Source: Stenotrophomonas ginsengisoli (GTDB taxonomy: Bacteria; Pseudomonadota; Gammaproteobacteria; Xanthomonadales; Xanthomonadaceae). From it: a stretch of 64,000 nucleotides of DNA. This document shows, piece after piece, positions 1 to 9,026 of the stretch. Both the position numbers and the translations under genes were made by a program. Location of the stretch: contig NZ_LDJM01000002.1 in assembly GCF_001431485.1 (NCBI RefSeq), positions 1 through 64,000 on the forward strand, given 5' to 3'. A model generated the notes under the pieces. The model had not been told where the DNA came from, did not search any database, and saw only the letters and a list, made by a program, of their open reading frames with translations. The number at the start of each line of letters is the position of its first letter. Within the stretch, counting starts at the first letter, position 1.

Positions 1-1280
1 TCTTTACTCGGGCACCGGGTGCCGCTCACCGTGTCGATCACCGAGGTACCGGCAGCCACGGTCACGCGGGCCTTGTAGGTCACGGTGTGGGTGCCGATGG
101 CGGCACCGGCCGGCAGCGTGCACACCAGCGGATTGGCGGCATTGCAGCTGAAATCCGGCGCGACGATCGAGCCAGCCACCAGCTCCAGGCCGGTACCCAG
201 GGTATCGGTCAGGGTGGTCGCGGTGACGGTCTTGGCGTCGGTCACCACCACACTCAGGGTGTAGCTGATCTCGTCATTGACCTGGGCCGGAGTGCGCGGT
301 GCAACCGCGCTCTTGCTCAGGGCAACGGTTGGCAGCAGCACCGGATGGGAGGTGGTGCAACTGGCACCGGCCGTACAGGCCGCGCCAGTCACCGTATTGG
401 TGACCGTACCAGTGGCTGCGGCGTTGACCGTGACCTGGTAGGTGAGATCGAGGGTACCGACGGCAGTACCCGCCGGCAGCACGCAGCTCATGACCCTGCC
501 GCTGGCAGTACAACCGGCAGGCAACGGGGTAACGAAGTCGAGCCCTGGCGACAGGGTGTCGGTCAGCGTGGTGGCAGTGACGGTGGCCGCACCGCTAACG
601 GTGGCAGTCAGGGTGTAGCTGATCTGGTCACCGCGTTGTACGGCCGTGCCACTGGCCGGAGTGGCAGCCTTGGCCACAGTCACCACCGGCTGCACCACCG
701 TGCTGGTCACGGTGCTGCTGCAGGACGGGCCGGGCGTACCTTCGGTCGGGCAGCGGGCATCACCACCACCAGCGACCGTGGCGGTATTGACGACCTGCGG
801 CAACGCGGCCGGCAATACGCTGGCGGTCACCGTGATCGGCGGTGCTGCGGCACCGACAGCCACCGCGGCGGTACGCGTACAGACCACCACATTGCTGGGG
901 TTAGAGCAGGTCCAGCCCGTACCTGTGGCCGATACATAGCCCAGGCCAGCAGGCAGGGGGTCACGTACGGTGATCGTCCCGGAGGTTGCCAAGGTGCCGG
1001 TGTTGTTGACCTGCAGGGTGTAGATGACGTTGCCACCGACCACCAATGGGCTGGCCGTGGCGGTCTTGCTGATGGCCAGCTGCGGGGAGCCAACCTGATT
1101 GGTCACGGCGGAAGAAACGGTGCAGTTGCCCTGCTCGTTCGGGGTGGTGCAACGCCAGCCCGTCGGCGGCGAGAGATAGGCGGTGTTGGTCACCGAGGTC
1201 TGTGCAAGCGCACTGCCCGCCATTGCCAACAGGGCAAACACCACCCAGACCCGGCCAGTACGCAACAAATGACGATCCAT
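1..1280 (-). CDS. DUF11-repeat exported protein, partial (runs off left edge)
   Basis: An uninterrupted reading frame starts at the ATG at 1280 and is still open at base 1, giving at least 426 residues. The first ~26 residues form a signal peptide (Arg-containing start, hydrophobic stretch, cleavage after ALAQ). Behind it are repeated ~110-residue modules rich in Thr, Val and Ala. Each has the phrases 'SYTLTATV' or 'IYTLQVNNTG', then 'TLTDTLSPGL' or 'RDPLPAGLGY', which is the hallmark of DUF11 (conserved repeat) domains. Paired cysteines recur in each module. Such proteins are usually cell-surface or secreted beta-sandwich repeat proteins of unknown role. The true length and C-terminus lie outside the window. 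The long opposite-strand frame over the same bases is a shadow. Confidence 0.8.
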   Translation of the reverse strand, partial: MDRHLLRTGRVWVVFALLAMAGSALAQTSVTNTAYLSPPTGWRCTTPNEQGNCTVSSAVTNQVGSPQLAISKTATASPLVVGGNVIYTLQVNNTGTLATSGTITVRDPLPAGLGYVSATGTGWTCSNPSNVVVCTRTAAVAVGAAAPPITVTASVLPAALPQVVNTATVAGGGDARCPTEGTPGPSCSSTVTSTVVQPVVTVAKAATPASGTAVQRGDQISYTLTATVSGAATVTATTLTDTLSPGLDFVTPLPAGCTASGRVMSCVLPAGTAVGTLDLTYQVTVNAAATGTVTNTVTGAACTAGASCTTSHPVLLPTVALSKSAVAPRTPAQVNDEISYTLSVVVTDAKTVTATTLTDTLGTGLELVAGSIVAPDFSCNAANPLVCTLPAGAAIGTHTVTYKARVTVAAGTSVIDTVSGTRCPSK

Positions 1281-1755
1281 GTTCACAGCCGACCCCTGCA
1301 TGCCAATTCAGTCGATTCCCACGGATTTCCGCGGGTACTTTGGGATGCAAGGAAACGTGACCTGGGTCGCACAAATCAAGCGGCTCGCGCCGGAGTTTTG
1401 GCGCACAACAGACTGCGAAAAGCTAAACGGGTCATAAAGTGACGCTTAACGTCACATAACAAGCGTCAAATCAATGACTAAAATATGAATGGTAATTAAA
1501 CGTAAGAGGGATGTCGCGACGGCAACATCTATATGAATACGCATATTTGTGAGCGACTGCGCAAAAGTGTGGGCTTATTCACACTTTCCACGCCATGCTG
1601 GTGTTGACGCGAAATTGACACTATCGAAAGCGCCGATGACAACCGCCAGAATTACGTCACAGGCCAGTTTCCGCCCCTGCCCTCCCCCGGCAGAAAGCGT
1701 CGACGCAGCGATTGCATCAACGGCGATCAGCAGCGAGGCTGTCGCCATCCCCTTG
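1281..1755. other. Intergenic region, AT-richer, no gene seen
   Basis: About 475 bases separate the divergently oriented DUF11 protein and DUF2789 gene. The stretch around 1430-1560 is clearly AT-richer than its surroundings and should hold both promoters. Visible structure: an inverted repeat TGACGCTT/AAGCGTCA at about 1440-1469, and a smaller one, ATATGAATACGCATAT, at about 1531-1546. A rightward reading frame is open from 1549, but its first ~70 residues are low-complexity and match no family, so I do not treat that part as coding. Confidence 0.4.
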
Positions 1756-1773
1756 ATGACGCTGGATGCTTTG

Positions 1774-2031
1774 ATGGACACCCGTGAAATCCGCATGACG
1801 AACCTGTTCCTGCAGCTGGGCCTGCCCGCCGACGAGGACGCCATTGCCCGCTTCTTCCTCGACAACCAGTTGCCCGAGGAAGTGCCGCTGGCCGATGCGC
1901 CGATCTGGAACGAGGGCCAGCGCCAGTTCCTGCGCGAGGCACTCAAGGCCGACGACGAATGGTCGCTGGTGGTGGATGCGCTCAATGAGTCCCTGCACGA
2001 GGATGCGGTGAAGGCACGCACGGCCCGCTGA
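1774..2031 (+). CDS. DUF2789 family protein
   Basis: This is an 85-residue acidic protein that fits the small DUF2789 family in length and pattern: Met-Asp-Thr start, 'LFLQLGLPADEDAI', 'DNQLPEEVPLADAPIW' and a C-terminal helix ending near 'VVDALNESLHEDA'. The family is common in gammaproteobacteria and has no known function. I chose ATG 1774 because family members begin with MDT. ATG 1756 or an upstream GTG at 1549 are alternatives, and no start has a strong ribosome binding site. A clear terminator follows directly, so it is probably a single-gene transcript. Confidence 0.7.
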   Translation: MDTREIRMTNLFLQLGLPADEDAIARFFLDNQLPEEVPLADAPIWNEGQRQFLREALKADDEWSLVVDALNESLHEDAVKARTAR

Positions 2032-2045
2032 GCACGGCAGGCACG

Positions 2046-2078
2046 AAAAAGGCCGGGAACTCCCGGCCTTTTGTTTTG
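2046..2078 (+). terminator. Rho-independent terminator after the DUF2789 gene
   Basis: A GGCCGGGA/TCCCGGCC stem with a tight loop is flanked by A5 and a T-rich tail (TTTTGTTTT). It lies 15 bases after the DUF2789 stop and just past the end of the oppositely oriented CaiB gene, so it may act in both directions. Confidence 0.85.
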
Positions 2079-2118
2079 CATCCACGCCCACAAGCAGCGG
2101 GCTGGCGCTGCGCCGTGA

Positions 2119-3354
2119 TCAGCCGGTACGGCCGATCACTCCGGCATCGTGCAGGGCATCGCAGCCAGCCGTGTCGATCCCCAGCACCTGCTCCAGGACC
2201 TGGTCGGTGTGCTGGCCCAATACCGGCCCGGCGGCACGGTACTGTACCGGCGTGGCCGAGAAACACAGCGGGTTGCGGACCATGGCCACGTCCTGGCCAC
2301 TGGCATGGGGCAGCTCGATGCGCAGGCCGCGTGCCTTGACCTGGGCATCGTCAAAGACCTGGTCGATACGGTTGACCGGGTTGGCCGGCACCACCGCCGC
2401 TTCCAGCGCGGCCAGCCAGTGCGCCGCCGGCTGGGTGCGAAGGATGGCCTGCAGCAACGGCACCAGCTCGGCACGCGCCGCCACACGGTCGGCATTGGTC
2501 GCATAGCGTGGATCGGCGGCCAGGTCCGGACGCCCGATCACCTCGCAGAAGCGGGCGAACTGGCCGTCATTGCCCACGGCCAGCATGAAATAGCCATCGG
2601 CTGCCGGCATCACCTGGTAGGGCACGATGTTCGGATGCGCGGTGCCCTGACGGCCCGGCACCACCCCGCCGACCAGATAGTTGGAGGCCTGGTTGGCCAG
2701 CCACGCCACCTGGGTATCGAGCAGGGCCAGATCGATCTGCTGCCCTTCCCCGGTGCGCTCGGCATGGCGCAGCGCGGCCAGGATGCCGGCCACCGCGTAC
2801 ATGCCGGTGAGCAGGTCGGTGGCGGCCACGCCCACCTTCTGCGGGCCACCTCCCGGGGTGCCATCGGCCTCGCCGGTCACGCTCATCAGGCCGCCGATGG
2901 CCTGGATCGCCGCGTCATAGCCGGCGCGCTGGGCATACGGGCCGTCCTGGCCGTAGCCGGTGATGGAGCAGTACACCAGCTTGGGGTTGATCTGTTTCAG
3001 GCTGTCCCAGTCCAGGCCGTACTTCTTCAGCCCGCCGACCTTGTAGTTCTCCACCAGCACATCGCAATGCACCACCAGCTCGCGCAGCAACTGCTGGCCC
3101 TGGGGGGTGGCCATGTCGATGGCCACCGAACGCTTGCCACGGTTGGCGCACAGGTAATACGCCGATTCGCGGGTCGGGTTGCCATCGGCATCGATGAGGA
3201 ATGGCGGGCCCCAGCTGCGGGTGTCGTCCCCTGCCCCGGGCTTTTCGACCTTGATCACATCGGCGCCGAAATCGGCCAGCACCTGGGTGGCCCAGGGGCC
3301 GGCCAGAATGCGCGACAGGTCCAGCACACGCACACCATCGAGCGGCTGCATCAT
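2119..3354 (-). CDS. CaiB/BaiF family III CoA-transferase
   Basis: A complete 411-residue family III CoA-transferase, which moves CoA between acyl-CoA and carboxylic acid partners. The N-terminal CoA-binding part reads 'GVRVLDLSRILAGPWA' and 'DFGADVIKVEKPG'. The conserved block around residues 100-140 has 'LVENYKVGGLKKYGLD' and 'YCSITGYGQDGPYA'. The catalytic Asp is expected in 'VAATDLLTG' (about residue 180). The start ATGATG overlaps the stop of the upstream amidase, so translation is probably coupled. It is the last gene of a five-gene leftward operon (MmgE, MmgE, PaaK-like ligase, amidase, CaiB). The family is clear but the acid it activates cannot be read from sequence. Confidence 0.9.
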   Translation of the reverse strand: MMQPLDGVRVLDLSRILAGPWATQVLADFGADVIKVEKPGAGDDTRSWGPPFLIDADGNPTRESAYYLCANRGKRSVAIDMATPQGQQLLRELVVHCDVLVENYKVGGLKKYGLDWDSLKQINPKLVYCSITGYGQDGPYAQRAGYDAAIQAIGGLMSVTGEADGTPGGGPQKVGVAATDLLTGMYAVAGILAALRHAERTGEGQQIDLALLDTQVAWLANQASNYLVGGVVPGRQGTAHPNIVPYQVMPAADGYFMLAVGNDGQFARFCEVIGRPDLAADPRYATNADRVAARAELVPLLQAILRTQPAAHWLAALEAAVVPANPVNRIDQVFDDAQVKARGLRIELPHASGQDVAMVRNPLCFSATPVQYRAAGPVLGQHTDQVLEQVLGIDTAGCDALHDAGVIGRTG

Positions 3355-4745
3355 GGCCACCACTCCTTCACCGCCGCCGGCAAGGCGGCCACATGGCCCA
3401 CGGCCTGCTGGAAGGCCTGTGCCAGCGCCATGAGGGTGTATTCCTCACCGATGCGCCCGACCAGCTGCATGCCGATCGGCAGTTCGCCGGCACCCACCGG
3501 CAACGGCACCGACAGGGCTGGGTTGCCGGCCATGTTGGCATAGGCGGTGAGATCGGCCTGGCTGGCCGGCACCGGGCTGCCATGGGCAAAGGCCCGCTGC
3601 GGCGCGGTCGGCATGACCAGCACATCGCATCCGGCCAGGTACTGCTGCAGCTGTACCTGGGCGCGATCGGCCAGCAGGGACGCGGCGGCCAGATCGGCCG
3701 CGCTCTTGCCCTCGGCCCAGCCCATCAGCTTGACCAGCAGCGGCGAAAACAACGAACGGTCTCCACCCCAGGCCTCGGCATGCTCGATCAGCATTTCCGC
3801 TTCGCACATCAGCAGGCCGGCACGCCGTGCCTGGCCGGAGGTGAAGCTCGGCCCCGGCAAGGCCACACGCTGGTGGCCCAGGCCAGCCAGCACGCGCAGG
3901 CCGTCTTCGAAAGCGGCCTGCACATCGGCATCGACCTCGGCAGCGCTGCCGAAATCCACCACGCCGATGCGCAGCGCACCGGTCTGCGCCGGCAGGAAAT
4001 GGATGGGACGCGACTGCGCACAGTCCGGATCGAATGCCGCCAGGGTCTGCAGCAGCACCGGCAGGTCGCGGGCAGAACGGGCCAGCGGTCCAATGTGGTC
4101 CAGACGGCGGCACAGTGCCACCGTGCCGCGGGTACTGATCGCTCCCCAGCTGGGCTTCAATCCCACCACACCGCAGTAGGCGGCCGGGATGCGCACCGAG
4201 CCCATGGTGTCGGTGCCCAGCGCGGCCGCACACAGGCCGGCGGCCACCGCCGCACCACTGCCACCGGACGAACCGCCCGGGGTATAGCCGTGGCGGTGCG
4301 GGTTGTGGCAATCGCCGTAGAACGGGTTGGCGTTGTCCGCGCCCATCGCCGCTTCGTGCATGTTGAGCTTGCCGACAATCACCGCACCGGCCGCGCGCAG
4401 GGCCGCCACGGCCGGGTTGTCCTGGGCTGCCGGCACACTGTGCCGGCGCGTGCCCATGCCGGCGGTGGTCACCGCACCGGCCACGTCGATGTTGTCCTTG
4501 ATCGCCACCGGCACGCCTTCCAGCGCGCGGGCGGTACCGGCAGCAAGGCGCGCATCGCTGATCGCTGCCGCCGCCAGGGCGGCGTCGGCATCGACACTGA
4601 GATAGGCATTGACCGCCCCGGCACTGGCCGCGGTGGCGGCCAGGGTCTGGGTCACCAGTTCGACACTGGAAATCTGCCGGTCAGCGAGCAGGGCCCGCTG
4701 GTCGGTCAGGTCACGGGCCAGCAGCCCGGCATCGGCATGGCTCAC
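3351..4745 (-). CDS. Amidase signature family hydrolase
   Basis: A 464-residue amidase of the Ser-cisSer-Lys class, hydrolysing an amide to acid plus ammonia. The expected motifs are in order: the Lys in '[12 protein letters not shown]' (about residue 85), the Gly/Ser-rich core '[16 protein letters not shown]' (about 165-180), and '[16 protein letters not shown]' carrying the acyl-enzyme serine. Length is normal. I prefer the GTG start at 4745 because GAGGA lies 7 bases upstream and overlaps the stop of the preceding ligase gene. A TTG at 4763 is possible but lacks a site. It sits between a PaaK-like ligase and a CaiB transferase, which suggests it frees a carboxylate that is then activated with CoA. 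It could instead be an ester-acting member. Confidence 0.88.
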   Translation of the reverse strand: MSHADAGLLARDLTDQRALLADRQISSVELVTQTLAATAASAGAVNAYLSVDADAALAAAAISDARLAAGTARALEGVPVAIKDNIDVAGAVTTAGMGTRRHSVPAAQDNPAVAALRAAGAVIVGKLNMHEAAMGADNANPFYGDCHNPHRHGYTPGGSSGGSGAAVAAGLCAAALGTDTMGSVRIPAAYCGVVGLKPSWGAISTRGTVALCRRLDHIGPLARSARDLPVLLQTLAAFDPDCAQSRPIHFLPAQTGALRIGVVDFGSAAEVDADVQAAFEDGLRVLAGLGHQRVALPGPSFTSGQARRAGLLMCEAEMLIEHAEAWGGDRSLFSPLLVKLMGWAEGKSAADLAAASLLADRAQVQLQQYLAGCDVLVMPTAPQRAFAHGSPVPASQADLTAYANMAGNPALSVPLPVGAGELPIGMQLVGRIGEEYTLMALAQAFQQAVGHVAALPAAVKEWWP

Positions 4746-4755
4746 GGCAACGTCC

Positions 4756-6153
4756 TCAGGCAAAGCGCTTGTCGATCAGGCGCACCGGCTTCTGCCGCAC
4801 TTCGATACCGGTCAGCGGGGCCAGCGAACCCGGTGCGCACAGCACCACGCTCATTTCCACGCCCAGCTTCTGCTTGAGCAGGCTGCAGAAGGCTGCATTG
4901 ACCTGGGCATCGTCCAGCGCCGCGGAGGTTTCCACGTGCACGGCCAGTTCGTCGCGGCCGGTTTCATCGCGGCTGGCCATGCAGATGAACTCGCCGGCAA
5001 ACGCGGCGTGCTCTTCCAGGATCGGTGCCATCGCCTGCGGGAACACGTTGATGCCGCGGATCTTGACCATGTTGTCGCTGCGGCCGAGGAAGCCCTCGAT
5101 GCGTCGCAGGTTCATGCCCAGCGAAGACGGCGTGGTCAGCACGCGGGTCACGTCATGGGTGTTGAAGCGGATGATCGGGTAGATGTCGTCCTTGTACAGG
5201 CAGGTCACCACCATGTCGCCGACATCGCCATCGGCCACGATCTGGCCGTCGTCCACGCCGAGGATTTCCACGTACTGGGCGTCTTCCATCAGGTACAGGC
5301 CATCCTGGTCCGGGCCCTGGCCGGCAATCGCACCGGTGTCGCCCACGCCGTACCAGTCATACAGCTCCACCCCGCCCCAGGCCGCCGACAACGACTCGCG
5401 CGATTCACGGCCCAGGTGGCCGCAGATCATCCGCACCGGGATGTCCTTGCCCGGCTCCAGGCCCTGCTCGCGGGCCACATCGGCCAGCTTCTTGATGTAA
5501 TCGGCAAAGCCAACGATGACATTGGTGCCCATGCTCTTCATCAGCTGCACCTGCTGCGCCGAACGCATCTCGATGCCGGTGCCGGCCGAGCAGAACAGGG
5601 CCTGGGTGTAATGGGTGACCGCCTCGCGCACGTAGTGGCCGCCGTTGATCATGCCGTGGCCATACACCGAATGGACCACATCGCCCGGCTGCATGCCCTG
5701 CCAGCGGTAGAGGCGGGCCAGCAGCAGGCTCTGCACTTCGCGCGAATGCGGCGAGAACACCAGCGGCTGCGGGCGGCCGGTGGTGCCGGAGGTGGTGTGG
5801 AACACCAGCGGCTTGCTGCCGGCTTCGGTGCCGTCCTGCCAACCGTGGAAATCGCCCAGCGGCGGATATGCTTCCACCGAGGCCATGATCTCGTGCTTGC
5901 CGAACACCGGCAGCTTGGTGATGTCATCCAGGCTCTGGATGTCTTCCGGCTTGATCCCGGCATTGCCCCACAGGCGCTGGTAGAACGGGATCTGCCAGGC
6001 ACGGGCGACGCAGCGCAGGAACTTTTCGTTCTGCTCGGCGCGCAGCTGCTCGCGGCTGATGGCCTTGAACTTGTCGGTGAAAGCCTGGTCCAGCGGGAAC
6101 TGCTTGAGCAGCTCCTTGACATCGAACGACTCGAAATACGTGGCGTAGCTCAT
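4756..6153 (-). CDS. PaaK-like AMP-forming acyl/aryl-CoA ligase
   Basis: A 465-residue adenylate-forming enzyme of the phenylacetate-CoA ligase type. The ATP-binding loop is 'TTSGTTGRPQPL' at about residue 120. Other class motifs are 'DWYGVGDTGAIAG', 'RFNTHDVTRV' and 'RSDNMVKIRGINVFP', the last being the hinge and C-terminal lid. These enzymes make acyl-AMP and then acyl-CoA from a (usually aromatic) acid. The start ATG overlaps the stop of the upstream MmgE gene (ATGA), and a GAGGA near its own end serves the amidase. It is not PaaK itself: none of the phenylacetate epoxidase genes is nearby. The substrate is unknown. Confidence 0.85.
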   Translation of the reverse strand: MSYATYFESFDVKELLKQFPLDQAFTDKFKAISREQLRAEQNEKFLRCVARAWQIPFYQRLWGNAGIKPEDIQSLDDITKLPVFGKHEIMASVEAYPPLGDFHGWQDGTEAGSKPLVFHTTSGTTGRPQPLVFSPHSREVQSLLLARLYRWQGMQPGDVVHSVYGHGMINGGHYVREAVTHYTQALFCSAGTGIEMRSAQQVQLMKSMGTNVIVGFADYIKKLADVAREQGLEPGKDIPVRMICGHLGRESRESLSAAWGGVELYDWYGVGDTGAIAGQGPDQDGLYLMEDAQYVEILGVDDGQIVADGDVGDMVVTCLYKDDIYPIIRFNTHDVTRVLTTPSSLGMNLRRIEGFLGRSDNMVKIRGINVFPQAMAPILEEHAAFAGEFICMASRDETGRDELAVHVETSAALDDAQVNAAFCSLLKQKLGVEMSVVLCAPGSLAPLTGIEVRQKPVRLIDKRFA

Positions 6154-7541
6154 GGTGCCTCGACGATCAGCAGGTCGACCAGCGTTCGGACATCGGCGAT
6201 GTCCTCCAGATGGTCAATGTGGGAGATAAGGGTGGAACGGTGTTGCACGTCAAACTCACGCGCGGCGTGATCCAGGCAGTGGTGGAACTTCTCCAGCTGC
6301 TGCTCACGGCAAAGGGGGCGCTGCGGCGAACCGATGGCCGCATCACGGTGGTTGTGCAGGACCCGGCCATCGCGCAGGGTCACGCGCATGGACTGCGGCA
6401 CCAGTGCGTTGGGGTCGCTGCAGTCATTGGGCAGCAGCTGCACTGCCGGGGCAAAGGCGGCCAGGCGCGGATCGGCCAGTTTTCCCGGCGCATAGGCCGA
6501 CAGGCCGACCTTGCCGTCCAGAAGCACGGTGCCGAGCAGGAACGGCAGGCACAGGCGCGCATAGCTGGTCTGCATGTCGGCGGCATACGGGCGGCCGACC
6601 AGGCGGTGCACCAGCGGCGGTGCCAGCAGCTCGATGCCCGCCACGTTGTCCAGGGTCAGGCCATGGGCCGCACGCAGCTCCATCAGCATGTCCTGGGCGG
6701 CATGCGCTGCGCCGCCGGTGGGGAACACCTTGTGGCTGACGCTGAGCATCTGCGACTCAGCGCCATGCAGTTTCTGCAGCGACGGGCCGGTATCGAACTG
6801 CCCTTCAATCAATGGCAGGTAGCCGAACGGGCCTTCCAGCATGTCCTGCGGGGCCGGGAAACCATTGCGGGCCAGCTCCCAGCAGCTGAGTGCGGCCCGC
6901 GAGTTCAGGGCGATCTGCAGGGCCAGGGTCGGCGAGCCTTCCACATGCGCCTGCATGGTGCCGGACAGGTGCGAATAGGTCAGGCCCAGCGCGTTGCGCA
7001 CGGTGGCCTGGTCAGCAGCGTACAAGTGGGCGATGCCGGCCGTGGCACCGAGCGCACCGCACATGGCCGGACGGAAGAAGCGCATCGGCGCCCGCCCGCT
7101 GATGCCCAGCAGGGTGGCCACATCCACTGCCACGTTCAAGGCACTGATCAGGGTGCGGCCATCCACCACGCCCAGGCCACGGTTGGCCTTGTCTTCAGCC
7201 GCGGCGATCAGGGCCGAGGCGATCACCGCCATCGGGTGCACCACCGCCGGCATGTGCACGCAATCAAATTCCTGGCAGTGGATCTGCCAGCCATTGACCA
7301 TCGCCGCACTGGCCGCCGGCAGCGGTTCACCGGTGACCCAGGCCCGCGCCGCATTGCCACTGCCGTAGCTGGCCGCACTGGCACGCACCGCGGCGGTCAG
7401 CGGCACCTGGGTACCGGAGCCGGAAATGCCCACCGCCAGCGAGTCCATCAGGAACACCTTGCTGGCCGCTACCGCCTCGGCGCCGAGGTGGTCAAAACGC
7501 AGCGTGACAGCATGCTGCAGCAGGGCATCGGTCAGTGACAT
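6150..7541 (-). CDS. MmgE/PrpD family protein (first of a tandem pair)
   Basis: 463 residues from the ATG at 7541, the normal length for the MmgE/PrpD fold. Family members include 2-methylcitrate dehydratase, cis-aconitate decarboxylase and iminodisuccinate epimerase, all acting on small di- or tricarboxylates. Typical phrases are 'LDSLAVGISGSGTQ', 'NGWQIHCQEFDCVHMPAVVHP', 'MCGALGATAGIAHL' and 'SHKVFPTGGAAHAAQDM'. The start overlaps the end of the second MmgE gene by 10 bases. It is more likely a catabolic dehydratase, isomerase or decarboxylase of this cluster than housekeeping PrpD, since no prpC or acnD is nearby. Confidence 0.85.
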   Translation of the reverse strand: MSLTDALLQHAVTLRFDHLGAEAVAASKVFLMDSLAVGISGSGTQVPLTAAVRASAASYGSGNAARAWVTGEPLPAASAAMVNGWQIHCQEFDCVHMPAVVHPMAVIASALIAAAEDKANRGLGVVDGRTLISALNVAVDVATLLGISGRAPMRFFRPAMCGALGATAGIAHLYAADQATVRNALGLTYSHLSGTMQAHVEGSPTLALQIALNSRAALSCWELARNGFPAPQDMLEGPFGYLPLIEGQFDTGPSLQKLHGAESQMLSVSHKVFPTGGAAHAAQDMLMELRAAHGLTLDNVAGIELLAPPLVHRLVGRPYAADMQTSYARLCLPFLLGTVLLDGKVGLSAYAPGKLADPRLAAFAPAVQLLPNDCSDPNALVPQSMRVTLRDGRVLHNHRDAAIGSPQRPLCREQQLEKFHHCLDHAAREFDVQHRSTLISHIDHLEDIADVRTLVDLLIVEAP

Positions 7542-8899
7542 GGGCTTACCTGTGACAGCAACGGAGTGAGGGTATCCAGCGTGCCGCCTTCGGCCAGATT
7601 GCGCACTTGGACGATCAGCGCATGGGCCAGGCCGGGCTCCACCCCGCCCCACTGCGCCAGCTCCATCGCCTTGGTGTCGATATCGGCCGGGTGCATCGGC
7701 TGCTCCGGGTCACCCCAGGCATCGACGCGCTGGGCCTGCAGCACACGGCCATCGGCCAGCTGCACCCGCACGTTGGCACCGTAATGGGCCGGGAAGCGCG
7801 CCGAGCAGGCCGCATCCTCGACAACCTGCACAGCGCTGCGCAGGCGTGCAATGGCCGGATCAGCGCAGGCCGCATCGGTGTAATGGGCCAGCACCGGGGT
7901 GCCATGGGCACAGATCGCCGCCAGTGCGTGCTGCAGGGAAAATTTGGCCTGCAGCGCAGTCTGCGGCTCGGCCCGATCGCAGAAGCGCAGGGCCTCGGCA
8001 TAGGTGGCCACCTCGATGGCCACCACCTGGGCGCCATCACCGGGACGGCCACTGGCCAGTGCATCGTGCAGGGCATCGATGGCCGGGTGCGCATGCCGGC
8101 AGGCCGGCCACGGTTTGAGGCTGGTGCTGTGGATCAGCCAGTCCGCCTCTGCGGCCACCACGAGGGCCGGCTCGGCCTGCGGTGCAGTGGCGGCGAACAG
8201 GCCCTGCTCGCCTTCCAGGATGTAGCGCGGACCGCGCAGCCCGGCCTGGGCCAGCAGCGCGGCCTGCCAGCCGCTCTGCGCGGCCTGGGCGTTGTGCAAG
8301 GATTTGGTCGGCACGCTTTCATGGCGCATCTGCCACAGCCCGCCGGTACGACTGCCTGCCGTGCCCAGGGCATCAGCGGTCTGCGTTGCGTCCAGCCCCA
8401 GCACCGAGGCGGCGGCCGCGGTGGCGCCGAACGCGCCGGCGGTGGAGGTGGGGTGCCAGTAGCGGTAATGCGAGGTGCCCAGCGCGCGACCAACACGGAT
8501 GGTGGCCTCGTAGCCACGCACGATCGCATCGAGCAGGTCATGGCCGTTGCCGTTCTGGCGCTGGGTCGCGGCCAGGGCCACCGGAATCACCACCGGGCCC
8601 GGATGCAGGATCGCCGCGCGGTGCACGTCATCCATCTCCAGCACATTGCCCAGCGCGGCATTGATCAGCAGCGCATCGTGGATGTCGTGCTGGCCGGCCG
8701 ACAAGGCCGTGCACGGGCCCGGCGCGCACGAGGCCACCACGCCCTGCAGCTGCTGTGCCAGCGGGCCGCGCAAACCACCCAGGGCACAGCCCAGCCAGTC
8801 CACCAGCAGGGCCGCGGCACGTTGCCGCGCAGGCGCATCCACCGGCCGCTGCAGTTGCGTTGCCAGCTGTTGCACAAGCGAAGGAGAAGCCACGGTCAT
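7532..8899 (-). CDS. MmgE/PrpD family protein (second of a tandem pair)
   Basis: 455 residues from the ATG at 8899, which has AGGA 8 bases upstream. It has the same fold as its neighbour but is clearly divergent: 'LVDWLGCALGGLRGPLAQ', 'NVLEMDDVHRAAILHPGPVVIP', 'GYEATIRVGRALGTSHYRYWHPTSTAGAFGATAAAA' in broken form, and 'KPWPACRHAHPAIDA'. It is the first gene of the leftward operon, and its promoter region is shared with the acetyl-CoA hydrolase-like gene. Two non-identical MmgE/PrpD proteins side by side suggest either two successive steps or a heteromer; neither can be decided from sequence. Confidence 0.85.
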   Translation of the reverse strand: MTVASPSLVQQLATQLQRPVDAPARQRAAALLVDWLGCALGGLRGPLAQQLQGVVASCAPGPCTALSAGQHDIHDALLINAALGNVLEMDDVHRAAILHPGPVVIPVALAATQRQNGNGHDLLDAIVRGYEATIRVGRALGTSHYRYWHPTSTAGAFGATAAAASVLGLDATQTADALGTAGSRTGGLWQMRHESVPTKSLHNAQAAQSGWQAALLAQAGLRGPRYILEGEQGLFAATAPQAEPALVVAAEADWLIHSTSLKPWPACRHAHPAIDALHDALASGRPGDGAQVVAIEVATYAEALRFCDRAEPQTALQAKFSLQHALAAICAHGTPVLAHYTDAACADPAIARLRSAVQVVEDAACSARFPAHYGANVRVQLADGRVLQAQRVDAWGDPEQPMHPADIDTKAMELAQWGGVEPGLAHALIVQVRNLAEGGTLDTLTPLLSQVSPCH

Positions 8900-8970
8900 C
8901 ACGGATTCCTGGATCAAGAAGCGGCACGACAAACGGCGCATGGGCGCCCGTCCAGGTTTTGATGATAACC

Positions 8971-8998
8971 AACTTTGTCCGGACATATCATATGATCC
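8971..8998. promoter_or_regulatory. Divergent promoter region with TTGTCCGGACA operator-like palindrome
   Basis: The 127-base gap between the second MmgE gene and the acetyl-CoA hydrolase-like gene contains AACTTTGTCCGGACAT at 8971-8986, followed at once by a second short palindrome, ATCATATGAT. The first 15 bases recur exactly at 47971-47985 in front of block C. The shape (TTGTCC-GGACA) resembles GntR-family operators, and a GntR gene is encoded one gene downstream. It is therefore a candidate autoregulatory operator controlling both directions. Confidence 0.5.
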
Positions 8999-9026
8999 GC
9001 GCATTGGACCCACATTGGATGTTTGT

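Noticed and set aside
87-1442. 451-residue rightward open frame
   Set aside because: Gly/Arg/His-rich shadow opposite the DUF11-repeat protein, whose frame has a signal peptide and repeated domains.
2149-3543. 464-residue rightward open frame across the CaiB gene
   Set aside because: His/Gly/Gln-rich shadow of the CaiB and amidase frames; no family similarity.
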